From: an uncultured Collinsella sp.
Lineage (GTDB): Bacteria > Actinomycetota > Coriobacteriia > Coriobacteriales > Coriobacteriaceae
DNA length: 5,671 nt
Assembly (NCBI GenBank): GCA_958407555.1
Contig: CATYJC010000110.1
Location: 1 to 5,671, forward strand
Direction: 5' to 3'
Of this stretch, positions 1 through 5,671 are shown one piece after another; position 1 is the first letter of the stretch; each line of letters starts with the position of its first letter. Both the position numbers and the translations under genes were made by a program. The notes beneath the pieces were generated by a model. That model made no database searches. It had not been told where the DNA came from and was given only the letters and a program-made list of their open reading frames with translations.

Positions 1-1094
1 GCGTTGAGCCATTGCGCATCCGAGCGAATGGACAGGAGCAGGCCGCGGCGCGTCTGGCTATCGAGCACGGCCGTGCCAGTCGAGCCCTGGTCGAGCAGCA
101 CATCGGCATTGCCCGAAATACTGGTGAGCGGCGTGCGCAGGTCGTGCGAGATGGAGCGCAGCAGGTTGGCGCGCAGCTGCTCGTTTTTGGCGAGCACCGC
201 CGCCTCCTCGCGGGCCTCCATGGCGCGGGCGCGATCGAGTGCCAGCTCGCCTTCGCTCACGATGGCATCGGCAAGTGTCCGTTCCTCGTGCGTCAGCACG
301 TCGGGCTCGGCAACGATAGCCAGCACACCCACCACCGAGGCGGGGTCGCCCGAGCGCACGAAGCCGTCACCTGTGCGGACCGTCAGGTAGATGCCATAAA
401 ACGCCGAGCCGCCAAACGTGGCGTCGAGCGGCGTCCCCACATAGGCGGACGCCGAGAGCCGCGGCGGCATCTGCGGCGCCAGCTCGTGCACCGGCGCGGC
501 ATCGCCCACGGCCGTGTACGTCGCACGCGGCAGCAGGTCATCGCCCTCGTCGTCGGCGCTGTACCATACGACCGGACAGCCCGAAAGACGCGCCAGCTGC
601 GTTGCCATGGCATGCACAATCTGCTGCTGATCGGCACACCGCTGCAGCATGCGGTTGGTCTCGAGCACCATATGCGTGCGGCGGTCGCTAGCGGCAGCCT
701 GTGCCAAGGCGCGGCGCAGGGCCAACGCAATCGAGCTCGACACAAGCGAGACCACGAACATGATGAAGAACATGCCGGGATAGACGCGGTCGATAAGCGA
801 CAGCGAGTAGCGCGGGTCGACAAACAAGAAGTTGTAGAGCGCCACGGCGGCAGCCGAGCTCAGCAAGCAATACAGGCGACTCCAGGTAAAGAATGCGCAC
901 AGCTGAACGGCGAACACATAGACGATCATGATGCTCGGCGCGAGACCCGGATGGTCGAGCAGCGCGCCCACAATCGTCGCTGCGACCAGCAGCCCCGCCG
1001 ATACGCAGGCGTCATACAGAGGAGTGCGGCGCGTCAGCGTTGTGCGCCGCCACCAAAAGCTATCGGCAATATCGCCGTCCGTACGGACGTCCAT
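1..1094 (-). CDS. KdpD-like sensor histidine kinase, 3' end cut off by window edge
   Basis: Membrane sensor kinase of a two-component system; 364 codons are present and the frame is open at position 1. Residues 27-128 form a DUF4118-type membrane region with about four hydrophobic segments (30-46, 53-70, 75-92, 106-127) and the KdpD-like sequence NFLFVDPRYSL at 88-98. Residues 140-290 look like a GAF-like linker. Residues 292-312 are a charged helix leading to the HisKA box SISHDLRTPLTSISG, with H317 the expected phosphate acceptor. The HATPase domain lies outside the window. The N-terminal KdpD/Usp cytosolic sensor of full-length KdpD is absent. The ATG at 1094 is chosen because an in-frame TGA lies at 1113-1115 and a purine-rich Shine-Dalgarno sequence (GAGAGAGGGG, 1105-1114) precedes it. 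It lies downstream of kup on the same strand, which suggests potassium or turgor sensing. Family assignment is strong; the potassium role is inferred. Confidence 0.88.
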   Translation of the reverse strand, partial: MDVRTDGDIADSFWWRRTTLTRRTPLYDACVSAGLLVAATIVGALLDHPGLAPSIMIVYVFAVQLCAFFTWSRLYCLLSSAAAVALYNFLFVDPRYSLSLIDRVYPGMFFIMFVVSLVSSSIALALRRALAQAAASDRRTHMVLETNRMLQRCADQQQIVHAMATQLARLSGCPVVWYSADDEGDDLLPRATYTAVGDAAPVHELAPQMPPRLSASAYVGTPLDATFGGSAFYGIYLTVRTGDGFVRSGDPASVVGVLAIVAEPDVLTHEERTLADAIVSEGELALDRARAMEAREEAAVLAKNEQLRANLLRSISHDLRTPLTSISGNADVLLDQGSTGTAVLDSQTRRGLLLSIRSDAQWLN

Positions 1095-1114
1095 CAGCGA
1101 CCCGCCCCTCTCTC

Positions 1115-1161
1115 AAAAACAAAAACCACCACAAAGGGACAGGCACCTTTGTGGTGGTTTT
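1115..1161 (-). terminator. Candidate intrinsic terminator or attenuator ahead of the kinase gene
   Basis: Read on the minus strand, a perfect 16-bp stem (1146-1161 pairing with 1122-1137, 8-base loop) is followed by TTTTTGTTTTT to position 1115. This is the usual layout of a factor-independent terminator. It lies 46 bases after the stop of the small membrane gene and abuts the Shine-Dalgarno sequence of the kinase. It could end the kup transcript or limit read-through into the kinase. The plus-strand reading has only four T after the stem, so it is the weaker terminator in that direction. The hairpin is also a dispersed-type repeat (see the repeat entry), so termination may be incidental. 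Confidence 0.55.
1122..1161. repeat. Palindromic dispersed-type repeat, copy 1
   Basis: The arms AAAACCACCACAAAGG (1122-1137) and their exact reverse complement (1146-1161) flank the loop GACAGGCA. The arm-loop junction contains ACAAAGGGAC (1131-1140), which recurs in the second palindrome of this window at 3621-3630. A further partial arm, GTGGTGGTT, lies at 1167-1175, matching 1151-1159. I recognise this kind of element as REP-like repeats common in Collinsella and some other gut anaerobes. That recognition is from memory, and copy number cannot be tested here. No transposase lies beside it. Confidence 0.75.
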
Positions 1162-1207
1162 CCCTCGTGGTGGTTCTAAGTGTAAAGCCTTCTACGACCG
1201 GCAGCCG

Positions 1208-1402
1208 CTAGACAAACAGCACGTGCGCGAGCAGGGCACACACGCACACCACTCCAAATACCAGCGCCACGACCGAGATCACGCGGTCGGCCATGTCCAT
1301 GTTGGCGCGATTCGTAAAGAACCGATCTTCGGCGGCGTCGGCGCGCGCCTCACGCACCATTTCGACCACCGCCTCGCGGCCATCGAGCGCCTTTGTATCC
1401 AT
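1208..1402 (-). CDS. Small single-helix membrane protein, unknown function
   Basis: A 64-residue protein that I do not recognise. Residues 1-35 are charged and probably helical (GREAVVEMVREARADAAEDRFF around 8-29). Residues 41-63 form one strongly hydrophobic segment ending at the C terminus, so the protein looks tail-anchored, with R32 and R40 before the membrane helix. The ATG at 1402 is preferred because GGGGAGG at 1408-1414 sits five bases ahead. An in-frame ATG at 1432 would add ten residues but has a much weaker ribosome site. It follows kup by 61 bases on the same strand with no terminator between them, so co-transcription is likely. A link to the transporter or the sensor kinase is inference from position only. 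Codon use matches its neighbours, and the SD plus membrane segment argue for a real gene. Confidence 0.72.
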   Translation of the reverse strand: MDTKALDGREAVVEMVREARADAAEDRFFTNRANMDMADRVISVVALVFGVVCVCALLAHVLFV

Positions 1403-1407
1403 GTTTG

Positions 1408-1414
1408 CCTCCCC
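1408..1414 (-). promoter_or_regulatory. Strong ribosome binding site fixing the small-gene start
   Basis: GGGGAGG on the minus strand, five bases before the ATG at 1402. It decides the start in favour of 1402 over the in-frame ATG at 1432, which has only a GGAG ten bases ahead. Confidence 0.7.
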
Positions 1415-1463
1415 GGCCTCAATCTTGTCCATCGAAAACCAACTCCATGCAACCTGTCGGCGC

Positions 1464-3491
1464 CTACGGGCGCTCGTTGGGAGCCAGGCGTTGCATCTTG
1501 TTCACGGCCTTGAACTTGGTGAACAGCGGCACGTACTCAAAGCTCACGTTGGAGTTCTCCAGGCCGTACCAGCGTGCAGGCGTGCCGGCGGCGCGGCGGA
1601 TGATGTACTTGAGCGTGATGGCCGTGCGCTCGCTGGGCTCCACGTCGCTTTCGGGCGCCAGAAGCTTACGGATCAGGACGAACTTGAACGTGCCGATGTT
1701 ACCCGGATCCTTGTAGACCGAGTAGTCATGCGTCTGCGGCGGCAGTTCACCGGTGGCAGCCAGGTCCTGAACAACCTGACGCAGGTAGGCATTGACGCGC
1801 TGGTTGATCTTGTAGCCCAGGTACAGATGCACGCGGAACACGTAGTCGGTGCCGAACGTCTCGACCGAATAGGCAAAGGTATGCGGTTCGTCCATGGTCT
1901 CGACGTTCACGAACCACCAGGCGCGGGCGCGCTTGGGATGCTTGTCCAGAATCGAGTAGACGATGTCGCGGTCGATGTAGTCAGTATGGGTGTCCTTGGT
2001 CAGATACACGATGTTGTCGCTCAGGCGCTCGTAACGGTCGTCGTCGCGCAGGCGCTTGAGCTGTGGCAGGTAGCTGCGCAGCGGCAGCAGCGTAAACTGG
2101 CGCTGCTCGACCGCCGTGCCGTTGTACCAGCACACCATGATGCCCATGATGAGCATGGCCATCAGAATGGTGAAATAGCCACCGTGGAAGAACTTGGTAA
2201 GCGAGCTCACAAAGAAGAAGCCCTCGAGCATGAGGAAGAACGCAACGAAGATATACGGGGCGACCTTAAGGCCGCGATCAACATGCAAGTAGAAGAAGAG
2301 CAGCAGCGTCGTGCACATCATGGTCAGGGTGATCGCCAAGCCGTAGGCGGCCTCCATGTGCGCCGAGCTCTGGAACAGCAGCACCACGATGACGCAGCCC
2401 ACAAGCATGACGTTGTTGACCATGGGGATATAAAGCTGGCCCTTGGTCTCGGCCGGGTAAAAGACCTGCATGTGCGGCATCAGGTCCAGACGGCTTGCCT
2501 CGGACACCAGCGAGAACGCGCCGGTGATGAGTGCCTGCGAGGCAATGATGGCCGCGACAGTGGAAAGGCCGACGGCAAAGGGACGCAGGCCCGGGGTGAG
2601 CATCTGGTAGAAGGGGTTGAGGTCGGCAATGCCCATGAGCTCGGGGTTGGCAGCGTTGTTCATAAGCCAAGCGCCCTGGCCCATATAGGAAAGCAGCAGG
2701 CAGCACTTAACGAACGGCCAGGTGGCGTAGATATTGCCGCGGCCGACGTGGCCCATGTCGGAGTAGAGCGCCTCGGCACCGGTGGTGGCGAGGAAGCAGC
2801 TGCCCAGAATCATGATGCCCGCGTGGTTGTTGGGGCTCAGCAAAAAGGCGATGCCACGCACCGGGTTGAGGCACAGCAGCACGGCGGGGTGCTGGAAGAC
2901 AAAGAACAGACCCGTGCCGCCCAGGAACAGGAACCACAGCGTCATGATGGGGCCAAAGGCGTGACCGATCTTGGCCGTACCGATGCGCTGTACCAAGAAG
3001 AGCACGATGATGATGGCGAGCGTAATGGCGACGACGCGGCCCTGGTCATCGCCCAGCACGGCATGGACCGCCGGGATGGTGCGCAGGCCCTCGATGGCCG
3101 TGGTAACGGTAACGGCCGGCGTCAGGATGCCGTCGGCGAGCAGCGCGGCGCCACCCAGCATGGCGGGGATGATAAGCCACTTGCCGCAGCGCTTGACCAG
3201 ACTGTACAGGGCAAAGATGCCGCCCTCACCATGGTTATCGGCGCGCAGCGAGATGAGCACATACTTGATGGTGGTCAGCAGCGTGACCGTCCACACGACA
3301 AGGGAGAGCGCGCCGAGTACGAACTCCTCCGTCACGCTTCCGATACCGCCGTTGCCGGCAACGAGCGCCTTGGTTACATACATAGGGCTGGTGCCGATAT
3401 CGCCGTACACCACGCCTAGCGTGACGAGCATCGCCGAGATGCTCACAGGAATCGCAGCGTGTGAGGCTGCCTCCTTGACCTTCTGTTCCAT
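1464..3491 (-). CDS. kup: Kup-family potassium uptake transporter
   Basis: Proton-coupled potassium importer of the KUP/HAK/KT family, in the cytoplasmic membrane. The 675-residue protein is slightly longer than E. coli Kup (about 620). The family signature GVVYGDIGTSP is at 26-36, followed by GEGGIFALY at 88-96, ADGILTPAVTV at 119-129 and TGAEALYSDMGH at 237-248. Acidic residues D31, D120 and E240 fall in the motifs that line the ion path in this superfamily. About twelve hydrophobic segments fill residues 15-455. A soluble C-terminal domain of about 210 residues (465-675) ends near TKFKAVNKMQRLAPNERP. The ATG at 3491 is chosen because GGGAGGA (3501-3507) precedes it by nine bases. A TTG at 3507-3509 is in frame but overlaps this ribosome site. 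It is the first gene of a probable operon with the small membrane gene and perhaps the KdpD-like kinase. The family call is near certain. Confidence 0.97.
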   Translation of the reverse strand: MEQKVKEAASHAAIPVSISAMLVTLGVVYGDIGTSPMYVTKALVAGNGGIGSVTEEFVLGALSLVVWTVTLLTTIKYVLISLRADNHGEGGIFALYSLVKRCGKWLIIPAMLGGAALLADGILTPAVTVTTAIEGLRTIPAVHAVLGDDQGRVVAITLAIIIVLFLVQRIGTAKIGHAFGPIMTLWFLFLGGTGLFFVFQHPAVLLCLNPVRGIAFLLSPNNHAGIMILGSCFLATTGAEALYSDMGHVGRGNIYATWPFVKCCLLLSYMGQGAWLMNNAANPELMGIADLNPFYQMLTPGLRPFAVGLSTVAAIIASQALITGAFSLVSEASRLDLMPHMQVFYPAETKGQLYIPMVNNVMLVGCVIVVLLFQSSAHMEAAYGLAITLTMMCTTLLLFFYLHVDRGLKVAPYIFVAFFLMLEGFFFVSSLTKFFHGGYFTILMAMLIMGIMVCWYNGTAVEQRQFTLLPLRSYLPQLKRLRDDDRYERLSDNIVYLTKDTHTDYIDRDIVYSILDKHPKRARAWWFVNVETMDEPHTFAYSVETFGTDYVFRVHLYLGYKINQRVNAYLRQVVQDLAATGELPPQTHDYSVYKDPGNIGTFKFVLIRKLLAPESDVEPSERTAITLKYIIRRAAGTPARWYGLENSNVSFEYVPLFTKFKAVNKMQRLAPNERP

Positions 3492-3500
3492 AAGCCGGTT

Positions 3501-3507
3501 TCCTCCC
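3501..3507 (-). promoter_or_regulatory. Ribosome binding site fixing the kup start
   Basis: GGGAGGA on the minus strand, nine bases before ATG 3491. It excludes the in-frame TTG at 3507-3509 as the start, because that codon overlaps the ribosome site itself. Confidence 0.75.
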
Positions 3508-3526
3508 AACTTTAACGTTCGAAGGG

Positions 3527-3553
3527 ATTATAGGTAATCGGCCCATGTTTTAA
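3527..3553 (-). promoter_or_regulatory. Probable kup promoter with consensus -10 box
   Basis: The minus strand carries a perfect TATAAT at 3527-3532. The -35 region is weak: the best matches are TTAAAA at 3548-3553 with a short 15-base spacer, or CATTAA at 3550-3555 with 17. Initiation near 3520 would give a leader of about 30 bases, too short for a riboswitch. A weak -35 box fits a promoter that needs an activator, which is consistent with the operator-like repeat upstream. No transcript evidence is available here. Confidence 0.5.
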
Positions 3554-3580
3554 TGCACTGTTTTCCCAGCTAGATAAAGA

Positions 3581-3597
3581 TTTATACAGTCTTTAGA
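3581..3597 (+). promoter_or_regulatory. KdpE-box-like direct repeat upstream of kup
   Basis: TTTATA (3581-3586), five bases, then TTTAGA (3592-3597): two half sites with an 11-base period. From memory, the E. coli KdpE operator is a T-rich direct repeat of TTTATA and TTTACA, also five bases apart. The site lies roughly 60-77 bases upstream of the predicted kup start of transcription, a plausible activator position, but it reads on the strand opposite to kup. The overlapping inverted repeat AGTCT-TT-AGACT (3588-3599) is an alternative operator. Binding is inferred from the sequence and from the KdpD-like kinase in the same gene block. Confidence 0.35.
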
Positions 3598-3613
3598 CTA
3601 CCGCGGCGATATG

Positions 3614-3648
3614 GAATGTGACAAAGGGACCGTCCCCTTGTCACATTC
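3614..3648. repeat. Palindromic dispersed-type repeat, copy 2
   Basis: The left arm GAATGTGACAAAGGGAC (3614-3630) and right arm GTCCCCTTGTCACATTC (3632-3648) pair at 16 of 17 positions around the single central C3631. The block ACAAAGGGAC (3621-3630) is identical to part of copy 1 although the outer arms differ, so these look like two subfamilies of one element. It begins two bases past the nitroreductase stop. It could fold in the nitroreductase mRNA, but no T-tract follows on either strand, so it is not called an intrinsic terminator. Confidence 0.75.
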
Positions 3649-3649
3649 G

Positions 3650-4522
3650 TCATTTTCCGAGCCAATTTTTGAACCACCACTCCATGGAGCGGCTCATCTC
3701 GGCCATAAAGGGGCTCGTGTGCTTGCGGGTGTAGATATCCACGACGCGCTCCCCCACCTCGCGGGCATGCGGACGGAACATCGCGTCCATCTCGGCCACC
3801 TGCGCGTCCATGGTCGCGGCATCCGCACGGCAGTAGCGCTCCTCGTGCACCAGGTTCACCACGGGGTGCGCGATTGCCGGACGCTCCTTACGGGGCGTGC
3901 CGATGATGAGCATCGATAGCGGCATGGTATAGGGCGGCAGATCGAGCAGCTCGGCAACTTCCTCGGCATTCTCGACGATATCACCGATGTAGCAGCTCCC
4001 CAGCCCCAGGGCCTCGGCGGCAACCACGGCGTTTTGCGCGGCGATCACGGCGTCCTGGGCCGCGATGGCAAAGTCGCCCAAACCCGGCGCGCGGCGGGGC
4101 GCCTTACCCGTACGCTCGACAAACTCGGGCTCAAAGCAGCCCACGTGCTCAAACAGATCGATCCACTTGGCATAATCGACCACAAATATTAGTGCCCAGG
4201 GCGCCTTGGCGATCATGGGCTGGTGGTCGCACAGGTCGGCCAGGCGATCGAGCGTAGCCTGCTCGCGGATGCTCACGATGGAATACATCATCATGGCGCC
4301 TGCCGACGGCGCACGGCTCGCCGCATGCAAAATCGCCGCCCGCTGCTCGTCGGTCACCGCCACGGGACGGTCGTCGTCATCACGCGCAAAGGCACGCGTA
4401 GACGAGCGATGCTCCAACGTGTCCAGCACCGCGTTGCCCGTGGTCTCGACCGGATAGCCGTACGTATCCACGACCGCAGCTCCGTCGCCGCCCATGTCCG
4501 CCTTGCAAACCTGCTCGTTCAT
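3650..4522 (-). CDS. Nitroreductase-family flavoprotein
   Basis: Predicted cytosolic FMN-dependent NAD(P)H oxidoreductase of 290 residues; the physiological substrate cannot be read from the sequence. The core starts near residue 30. HRSSTRAF (38-45) matches the N-terminal phosphate-contact motif of the family, APSAGAMMMYS (71-81) the second FMN region, GLGSCYIGDI (173-182) the glycine-rich region before a conserved helix, and IIGTPRKERP (206-215) the late strand that usually carries a basic FMN contact (R211 or K212). About 75 residues follow this last motif, ending in an aromatic MEWWFKNWLGK. A 28-residue N-terminal extension precedes the core. The ATG at 4522 has GAGGG at 4530-4534 seven bases ahead; M10 is a possible alternative start. 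It is transcribed in the same direction as kup but separated from it by a repeat and a promoter, so it is probably its own unit. The product class is secure, the subfamily is not. Confidence 0.93.
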   Translation of the reverse strand: MNEQVCKADMGGDGAAVVDTYGYPVETTGNAVLDTLEHRSSTRAFARDDDDRPVAVTDEQRAAILHAASRAPSAGAMMMYSIVSIREQATLDRLADLCDHQPMIAKAPWALIFVVDYAKWIDLFEHVGCFEPEFVERTGKAPRRAPGLGDFAIAAQDAVIAAQNAVVAAEALGLGSCYIGDIVENAEEVAELLDLPPYTMPLSMLIIGTPRKERPAIAHPVVNLVHEERYCRADAATMDAQVAEMDAMFRPHAREVGERVVDIYTRKHTSPFMAEMSRSMEWWFKNWLGK

Positions 4523-4736
4523 CGCCCTACCCTCGCCATTTCTTTAAGAAGCCTTTACGTTTCCGTGTAATTCCCGTCCATTATCGCGCAGGTCGCCACT
4601 ACATTGCGCCACACCGCCACACGTGCGCGTTAATATGGCTGGTTGTTGTGCGCAGTCACCAATTGCAGCGCATATCTTAGTAACAATCGGGTAAACCCCC
4701 GCTTTCGTAGGTTTTAAGTTTGTGAGGAGTCTCAGC
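4523..4736. other. Divergent intergenic region
   Basis: A 214-base spacer between the minus-strand nitroreductase and the plus-strand membrane gene; it should hold both promoters. Candidates are weak. GATAAT on the minus strand (4579-4584) could be a nitroreductase -10 without a recognisable -35. TAATAT at 4631-4636 and the AT-rich stretch near 4671-4687 are possible plus-strand -10 areas without a well-spaced -35. A short inverted repeat TTCTT-T-AAGAA lies near 4540-4550. No small gene or structured RNA was recognised. Confidence 0.4.
4724..4729 (+). promoter_or_regulatory. Ribosome binding site of the membrane gene
   Basis: GAGGAG seven bases before ATG 4737. It fixes the start of the right-hand gene. 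Confidence 0.75.
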
Positions 4737-5671
4737 ATGTTCGCAGCCGCCATCTCGCTCGTCGGTCTTGCGGCGACCGTCTACCTTGTTTTGCGCGAGG
4801 CCAAGGCCATTCGCGCTCAGTCGGGCACCGTTGCCAAAAGCGCTCTTGGGTGGAGCGTCGCCTTCGGTCTGTTCCAGGTCTTTTTGACCATTTGGGGCGC
4901 CGTGGGCCTCGTCGCCCAAAACGAGCCGCTCGCCTTTGTGATGCTCATCCTGACCAATGCCATTCTCACCGGTTGCGCCTGGGCCAGCATCGCCCGCGAC
5001 CGCATCGCTCCGCGCGTCTTTGCATTTGCCGAGCCCGACGCCCCCGCCCCCACCGGCAAGCTCGCCCGCCTGCGCGGCGCCTTTGTGGGCAAACCACTCG
5101 TCGCCGCCGTCCTGTGCCTGCTGCTCGCCGGCGTCTTTGCGCTGCTGGGCATGGAGGTCTCGTCCAACCACGACTTTACCTGGGTCTACCCCCTGTGCAT
5201 CCTGCTCGAGTGGGCCATCATCACCACGCTCATGGTCGGCCTGTTCTTCCTATTCCAGCGCCACGGCGCAGCTCCCGCCGTCCTGGCCTTCGCCCTCTTT
5301 GTCCTGGGCATTGCCGAGTTCTTCGTCATCACGTTTAAATCCATGCCCATCCAGCCGGGCGACCTTTCGGCCATCTCCACCGCCGCCGCGGTCGCCGGCA
5401 ACGGCTACACCTTCTCGATCTCGCTGTTCTGCGTGCTGTCCATGGGCTTCACCGCCATCGCCATGCTGTTATGCGAGTACGCCGGCCTGGTGGCACCGCA
5501 CCGTCAGAAGGGCGCCGCCAACGCCAAGCGCATGCTGATCACCAACCTGCTCGTCGCCGTGCTGTGCCTGGGCGGCGTGACCGCGCACGTCACCCTCATC
5601 GACTACTACAACACTCTCGGCATCACCGTCTACACCTGGCGCCCGCTCGAGAGCTACTGGCGCGAGGGCTA
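4737..5671 (+). CDS. Multi-pass membrane protein, probable N-terminal half of an LTA-synthase/sulfatase-family phosphoglycerol transferase, 3' end cut off
   Basis: 311 complete codons are visible and the frame is open at the right edge. There are about eight hydrophobic segments, near residues 2-19, 38-60, 64-85, 119-138, 148-172, 179-200, 225-246 and 266-286, with a charged cytosolic stretch around 86-118. The segment FKSMPIQPGDLSAIS (200-214) followed by AAAVAGNGYTFS, and the end YYNTLGITVYTWRPLESYWREGY, resemble the region just before the extracellular sulfatase-fold domain in LTA-synthase-like proteins of Coriobacteriia. That enzyme domain, with its nucleophilic threonine and metal ligands, would lie to the right and is not visible. 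If correct, the protein transfers glycerol-phosphate or a similar group to a cell-surface polymer. The start is set by GAGGAG at 4724-4729. The membrane-protein call is firm; the enzyme family is recognised from partial motifs and could be wrong. Confidence 0.7.
   Translation, partial: MFAAAISLVGLAATVYLVLREAKAIRAQSGTVAKSALGWSVAFGLFQVFLTIWGAVGLVAQNEPLAFVMLILTNAILTGCAWASIARDRIAPRVFAFAEPDAPAPTGKLARLRGAFVGKPLVAAVLCLLLAGVFALLGMEVSSNHDFTWVYPLCILLEWAIITTLMVGLFFLFQRHGAAPAVLAFALFVLGIAEFFVITFKSMPIQPGDLSAISTAAAVAGNGYTFSISLFCVLSMGFTAIAMLLCEYAGLVAPHRQKGAANAKRMLITNLLVAVLCLGGVTAHVTLIDYYNTLGITVYTWRPLESYWREG

Noticed and set aside
383..900. Minus-strand open frames inside the kinase gene
   Set aside because: They are out of frame with the DUF4118/HisKA reading frame, are arginine- and cysteine-rich, and show no family motif.
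1158..1186. A kinase promoter using TTTACA at 1181-1186 (minus)
   Set aside because: No acceptable -10 box lies 16-18 bases downstream, and the hairpin would intervene before the gene.
12..1211. Plus-strand open frame (399 codons) opposite the histidine kinase
   Set aside because: Its composition is typical of a shadow frame, it overlaps a well-supported kinase, and it runs through the palindromic repeat to give an artificial tail.
1403..1432. Upstream ATG for the small membrane protein
   Set aside because: Its ribosome site is weak, while GGGGAGG is ideally spaced for the ATG at 1402 and would lie inside the coding region of the longer form.
1293..3419. Long plus-strand open frame (708 codons) opposite kup
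   Set aside because: It lies antisense to a clear Kup gene, is rich in His, Gln, Glu, Asp and Arg in the way antisense GC-rich frames are, has no recognisable domain and no ribosome site. It is a shadow of kup.
3492..3509. TTG start adding six residues to Kup
   Set aside because: The TTG overlaps the GGGAGGA ribosome site that serves ATG 3491, and the extra residues have no family support.
3581..3586. TATAAA (minus strand) as a second kup -10 box
   Set aside because: No -35 box occurs at a usable distance, and the bases are better explained as part of the operator-like direct repeat.
3510..3600. A riboswitch (for example a c-di-AMP type) in the kup leader
   Set aside because: The consensus -10 box gives a leader of only about 30 bases, and no long structured element is visible upstream.
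3614..3648. Intrinsic terminator of the nitroreductase
   Set aside because: The stem is good and lies just past the stop codon, but no T-tract follows on the minus strand, so it is listed as a repeat only.
4957..5538. Pro/Ser-rich plus-strand open frame inside the right-hand gene
   Set aside because: It is a +1 shadow of the membrane protein with low-complexity composition and no ribosome site.

Overview
The window looks like a chromosomal piece of a GC-rich Coriobacteriia actinobacterium, most likely Collinsella or a close relative. This is an inference. It rests on the strong G/C third-position bias, the flavour of the proteins, and two palindromic repeats with an ACAAAGGGAC core that I associate with Collinsella-like genomes. 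It cannot be confirmed without a database search.

Left two thirds (about 1-3600, minus strand): a potassium-uptake block transcribed right to left. A promoter region (3527-3600) leads into a Kup-family potassium transporter (1464-3491), then a 64-residue single-helix membrane protein (1208-1402), then a KdpD-like sensor histidine kinase that runs off the left edge (1-1094). The kinase has the DUF4118 membrane region and the phospho-acceptor histidine box of KdpD. It starts directly at the membrane region, so it lacks KdpD's large N-terminal cytosolic sensor. Its ATPase domain, and probably a KdpE-like regulator, would lie beyond position 1. A palindromic repeat with a T-tract separates the small gene from the kinase and looks like an intrinsic terminator or attenuator. 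Upstream of kup is a TTTATA-N5-TTTAGA direct repeat resembling the E. coli KdpE operator. This suggests that the kinase and its partner may control kup.

Middle (about 3610-4522, minus strand): a second palindrome of the same repeat superfamily lies two bases beyond the stop codon of an FMN-dependent nitroreductase-family protein, which is complete here.

Right (4523-5671): a 214-base divergent intergenic region leads into a plus-strand multi-pass membrane protein, cut off by the right edge. It resembles the membrane half of Coriobacteriia LTA-synthase/sulfatase-family phosphoglycerol transferases.

No tRNA, rRNA, CRISPR, insertion sequence or phage gene was seen. The long plus-strand open frames opposite kup and the kinase are antisense shadows caused by GC-rich codon use.
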